Part shown: positions 45,031 through 48,300 of the stretch, piece after piece | Numbering within the stretch: the first letter of the stretch is position 1 | How the letters are laid out: each line of letters begins with the position of its first letter | Origin: Gymnopilus junonius | Lineage: Eukaryota > Basidiomycota > Agaricomycetes > Agaricales > Galerinaceae | Reading direction: 5' to 3' | Length of the DNA stretch: 48,300 nucleotides | NCBI GenBank assembly: GCA_015501075.1 | Contig: JADNYJ010000259.1 | Coordinates: 1 to 48,300 of the forward strand | Program-made: the position numbers and the translations under genes | The notes under the pieces: generated by a model | What the model saw: only the letters and a program-made list of their open reading frames with translations | The model's database searches: none | Told to the model about the DNA's origin: nothing

Positions 45031-47870
45031 ATGGTCGCCCAGCAGAGCCCGTCAAGCTCGAGTTCTGCATCTTCATCCTCCAATTCTCGCCATTCGTCCA
45101 GGCGGACGAATGATAACGCACCAATTCCTCCATTGCCCCTCTATCCCCCGTTTCCAACGCTGCGCTTCCTCAGGCACCCAAAACCCCTCCTCATTCATTC
45201 ATGGAGCACTCCCAGCTGCAAAGAACGCCTCCACCACGCGGTGATGACGTCAGACCTCACCGTGAAAAGTCCTCCAAATCGCGGGCATCTAAAAACACCT
45301 CGAAGAGCCTACCCCGTCGATTCTTGGAAGACCTGGAGGGTATGGACTACCGGAAAAGCTCCAAGAGCATCAATGGAAATGGACTATCGCCCGCCGATTC
45401 TCTTCCGGGAAGAGAGGAGTCCTATCGTTCTCATCATCGGCACTATGGACGTTCAAGGTCATCATCGGATTCCTTTGTGAATATGTTGGCGATTACCACT
45501 GAACGGCTCTCGCATGAGACGATACGGGCGAATGAGGCAGAGAAGCAGGCCGCTGAGGTGCTAGCGCTATTCTAGAAGACACATGAGGAGAACATTAGAA
45601 TGGAGAAAGATTTACGGCGGGCGCAGACGGAGTTGGGGCTGTACAAGATTCAGCTGGATGTAGCTCAGAAGGGTGGGGTTCACACTCGTTTCTCTTCATG
45701 AGGAGTAACGCTGACGTGTTCCGATTATAGAGATTTTTAAGGCTCAGGAAATTGTGGATAAACTGGAACGTCAACGTGCAGCTGCAGAGGAAGAAGCAGC
45801 ACGATCCAGAGACAAGGTGCACAAGCTGAGCGAGGCTCGTGCCGTCGAGCACGCCATGCAGGAAGCGCGCTGGTTAGGATTTGAAGAAGGGTTGAAGCAA
45901 GGGCGGCAGGTGCAGCCATTGGCTTTGGCGGGGAGGATGTAGATCGCCAACCAAGTCACAGGTCGCGGCGGTCAGAAGACGTGTCTAGGTATTCATACCC
46001 TTATGAAGACGTCGTGAAGTCTCCTTCAACCATAAAGCTATCTGCTCGTCATCTTTCTTCCAAGAGGTATGTCTTCGCATTCCTTCCTCGCAAGATAATA
46101 TTTTGTTGACTTTCTTATTACGTAAGCTACTCGGAATATTCAGTTCGTTCGACAGAGATTGCTCCTCGCGCTGCACCTTCCACCCAAACCCGACAACGGC
46201 ACTCCTTCTCTGCAGCGCCTCCACCTGTGCAACGTACACCCGATGTCGGCACCTACAGCCAGCTCCTCCCTAGACCGACCATCACCACTCCCATGCCCGT
46301 CGAGGTCCCGTCTACACAACCCCAACCCGCACCCGCCATGCCTCCACAACAACCTCCCAACCCCATCCACGACCACTCCAAGCACCCCGAGACCATCAAC
46401 GTCCAGGACCCTAATGCCCCCATTCATCCGGTTTCCATACGCAATATGACGCCGAGCATTAGGCATGAGAGGATTGTTCTGCCTCCGGATAACTATATCC
46501 CTACTATGGGTCCTGATTCTCTTATCACGCTTCCTCCTCCTCATGAGCTCAGTCAACCAGTTGCACCTGAGGCTCCGCCTATACTACCACCAACGGCTCC
46601 TGTGGCTCCTGTACAGCAACAGCATCCTTCGCGTCCCCTCCTTCTCGACCAAGAGCGGGTGATGCTGCAAGTATGACATATACATCTCGCAGCGGTGGGT
46701 CGGGGTGCTGGTGCTGGTGCTGGTAATGAAGGTCGAAAGTACGCAACGATGCCCTCTAGGATGTCAGCAATGTCGCCTGGATCCACACGTCTCTCCGAAC
46801 TTGACCTGCTCAGCCCACCGCGAGAAGGCGAGATCGACTGGGCAAGCACGGGAACGCATCAGGCCTACCAGCAGTCGCCAGTCCCATCCCTGGCGGGTCA
46901 AGTGTCTACAGCGCCAACAGTGGTCGGGACCAATCACCCACGCAGCGTATCGCGGAGGAATGGCGGAGTAAGAACAGGGAGTATCTGAAATCCGGTTCAC
47001 GTCTCGTGAGTATTGTCTTCTCCGGCTTATTTTTGCTTGAGATGAATTAACTGATGGTGATAGCAAGGCGAACCAGTAATACCTCGACCTCCTTCGTCTG
47101 CGAGTGGAAGAAGATCGCGTCGGCCGAGGGAGATTGTGCTTCCTGCGCCTCTTGCTGAGGTCATGATCAACATGCCAGTAAACCGACATTCAATTTGCCA
47201 CCAGCTTCTGAAGGGTTAGGTGCCTCAACGCCGCCACAGGCATATCCGTATCGGACTACGTCCAGCAACACGATCCCAGGAATCGAGGTGGTAACGCCTG
47301 TAAGTTCTCATTCTTCTTGAACCATTCGCCAGCGTGCACAGCCTGACCGCTCTTTGATCCCAGTCCACACATGACTCCTCCAAGCTGTCCGACCGAACGA
47401 CAGTGGACCCCGTGCTCCTCACACCAGACAGCGCCATGCGCGTCACCCTCTTCCTCCTTCCGAGGATCATGATCAGTTCGATGCCGGCTTAGGACTGTAT
47501 CAGAACCCGAATTACAATAACTTGGGTTCAGACGGAGAGGAGAGATATCGATGGTGCTTCCGGACAACCACCTCCCTCCAGGGTTCGTCCGCTCAGCCCG
47601 ATTAATGGCATGAACGTCAACCCTTATCCTCCTGGGTTTGCACCGGGGTTGCCGAAGGAGTATCCTGGGGCTATGTCGCCGCATTTCACGTATCCTCTTC
47701 GCCCTTCCAGCGTCGGGGCTGATTCTTTTTCTTTCTCGGTTTCTTTTCCCTCCTTCTTTCTGTTGCGCTGGCGACCAAGGACCTGGTTGTCTCTTCTACT
47801 GTCCTCTTTCTGTTCTGCAGTTGCTGCTATCTCGCTTTTGGACTTGGACTCGATATCGTTTTAATTTACT
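45031..47870 (+). pseudogene. Coiled-coil, Ser/Pro-rich protein gene with many frame breaks
   Basis: The sequence reads in order but in changing frames: 'MVAQQSPSSSSSASSSSN'; then 'FMEHSQLQRTPPPRGDD' ... 'FVNMLAITTERLSHETIRAN' 'EAEKQAAEVLALF'; a TAG at 45573-45575; then 'KTHEENIRMEKDLRRAQTEL' 'GLYKIQLDVAQ'; an intron; 'FKAQEIVDKLERQRAAAEEE' ... 'EARWLGFEEGLKQGRQ'; a shift to 'AAIGFGGEDVDRQPSHRSRR'; then 'DNYIPTMGPDSLITLPPPHE', 'MSPGSTRLSELDLLSPPREG', 'PVIPRPPSSASGRRSRRPRE', 'FNLPPASEGLGASTPPQAYP', 'DAGLGLYQNPNYNNLGSDGE' and 'PINGMNVNPYPPGFAPGLPK'. The heptad-rich charged part (about 45490-45900) should form a coiled coil; the rest is disordered. At least five indels and one stop separate these blocks. 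It resembles a conserved basidiomycete protein of unknown function. It is either a pseudogene or a poorly sequenced region. Confidence 0.6.
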
Positions 47871-48300
47871 TCGCAATTGTTACAGTCTCTGCCGCACTTT
47901 CATGTGTACACTATAATCACATCGCACCTCAGAAGTTGGGTTCATATACGTACATGTGTTACACACTAATGTATTATCTATTATCCTCAGTCTAGAACGC
48001 TAACATGATCACCATCGTAACCTAGAGCACCAGCTATAATTAATCCCGAGGTCTCCGAGAACGTCTCAAAGGCATGGCGGTATGTACCTGAAAACTCGGT
48101 GGGGTGCTTGGGCCTTCTTATTGGAGTGACCTAACGACGTCATCCATATATACCCAAGGATGCTTCTCTCATTTTCCAGATTTCCGTAGATTTCCGTCGT
48201 CTCGAGAGCCAGGCACCGAGGAGAAGGTACATAAACTGCTATGAGCCTTTCGGGACCGGAAGCTTTGCTTTGACTTCCCTCAATGTGCCTTGGCAACCAA
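47871..48300. other. 3' flank of the coiled-coil gene to the window edge; nothing recognised
   Basis: A minus-strand ORF at 48066-48296 continues toward the edge but has no recognisable domain; I do not call it. Confidence 0.4.

Overview
This window looks like nuclear DNA of a basidiomycete fungus, most likely an Agaricomycete. The evidence is that real genes are cut by many 50-80 bp introns with GTRNGT donors and short CAG/TAG acceptors, and that the proteins are typical of that class: multicopy F-box proteins with an 'IWNW'-type propeller-like body, a TPR-CHAT protein with a 'RIWWC' segment, an EH-like proline-rich protein, and a small Ser/Thr-rich protein with a GPI-like tail. I saw no rRNA, tRNA or CRISPR array.

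Layout. 1-1010: remains of a GPI-tailed secreted protein family. 1.17-7.5 kb (+): F-box copies A (broken), B (intact) and C (5' stub), plus fragments between A and B. 8.7-11 kb (+): two more GPI-tail genes, the first broken and the second intact. 11.9-15.7 kb: F-box D (+, intact) tail to tail with F-box E (-, frameshifted). 17.2-19.1 kb: an F-box scrap and the remains of an NRPS condensation domain (-). 19.9-26.1 kb (-): F-box G (internal deletion), a TIR element, H (intact) and I (frameshifted). 26.6-31.4 kb (+): a weak small gene, then a complete TPR-CHAT gene. 31.6-33.7 kb (-): F-box J (frameshifted). 35-38.1 kb (-): an EH-like, proline-rich scaffold-type gene. 38.2-44 kb: gene-poor and repeat-rich, with two TA-flanked MITEs, a hAT-type non-autonomous element with an 8-bp target duplication, and degenerate tandem repeats. 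44.0-44.5 kb (-): a small two-exon hypothetical gene. 45.0-47.8 kb (+): a coiled-coil gene with many frame breaks.

The main architectural feature is an inverted segmental duplication. The left arm A-B-C (+) is mirrored by the right arm H-I-J (-), so that A pairs with J, B with I and C with H, including promoter and intergenic sequence. The right arm carries the CHAT gene between I and J; the left arm keeps only a fossil of the last codons of that gene beside A. Of eight recognisable full or near-full F-box copies only B, D and H read through. This is a birth-and-death array in which F-box genes, a CHAT gene and small GPI-tailed proteins were duplicated and inverted together. F-box proteins are normally substrate adaptors of SCF ubiquitin ligases, and CHAT proteins carry a caspase-like His/Cys dyad. 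Any functional link between the two here is inference only.
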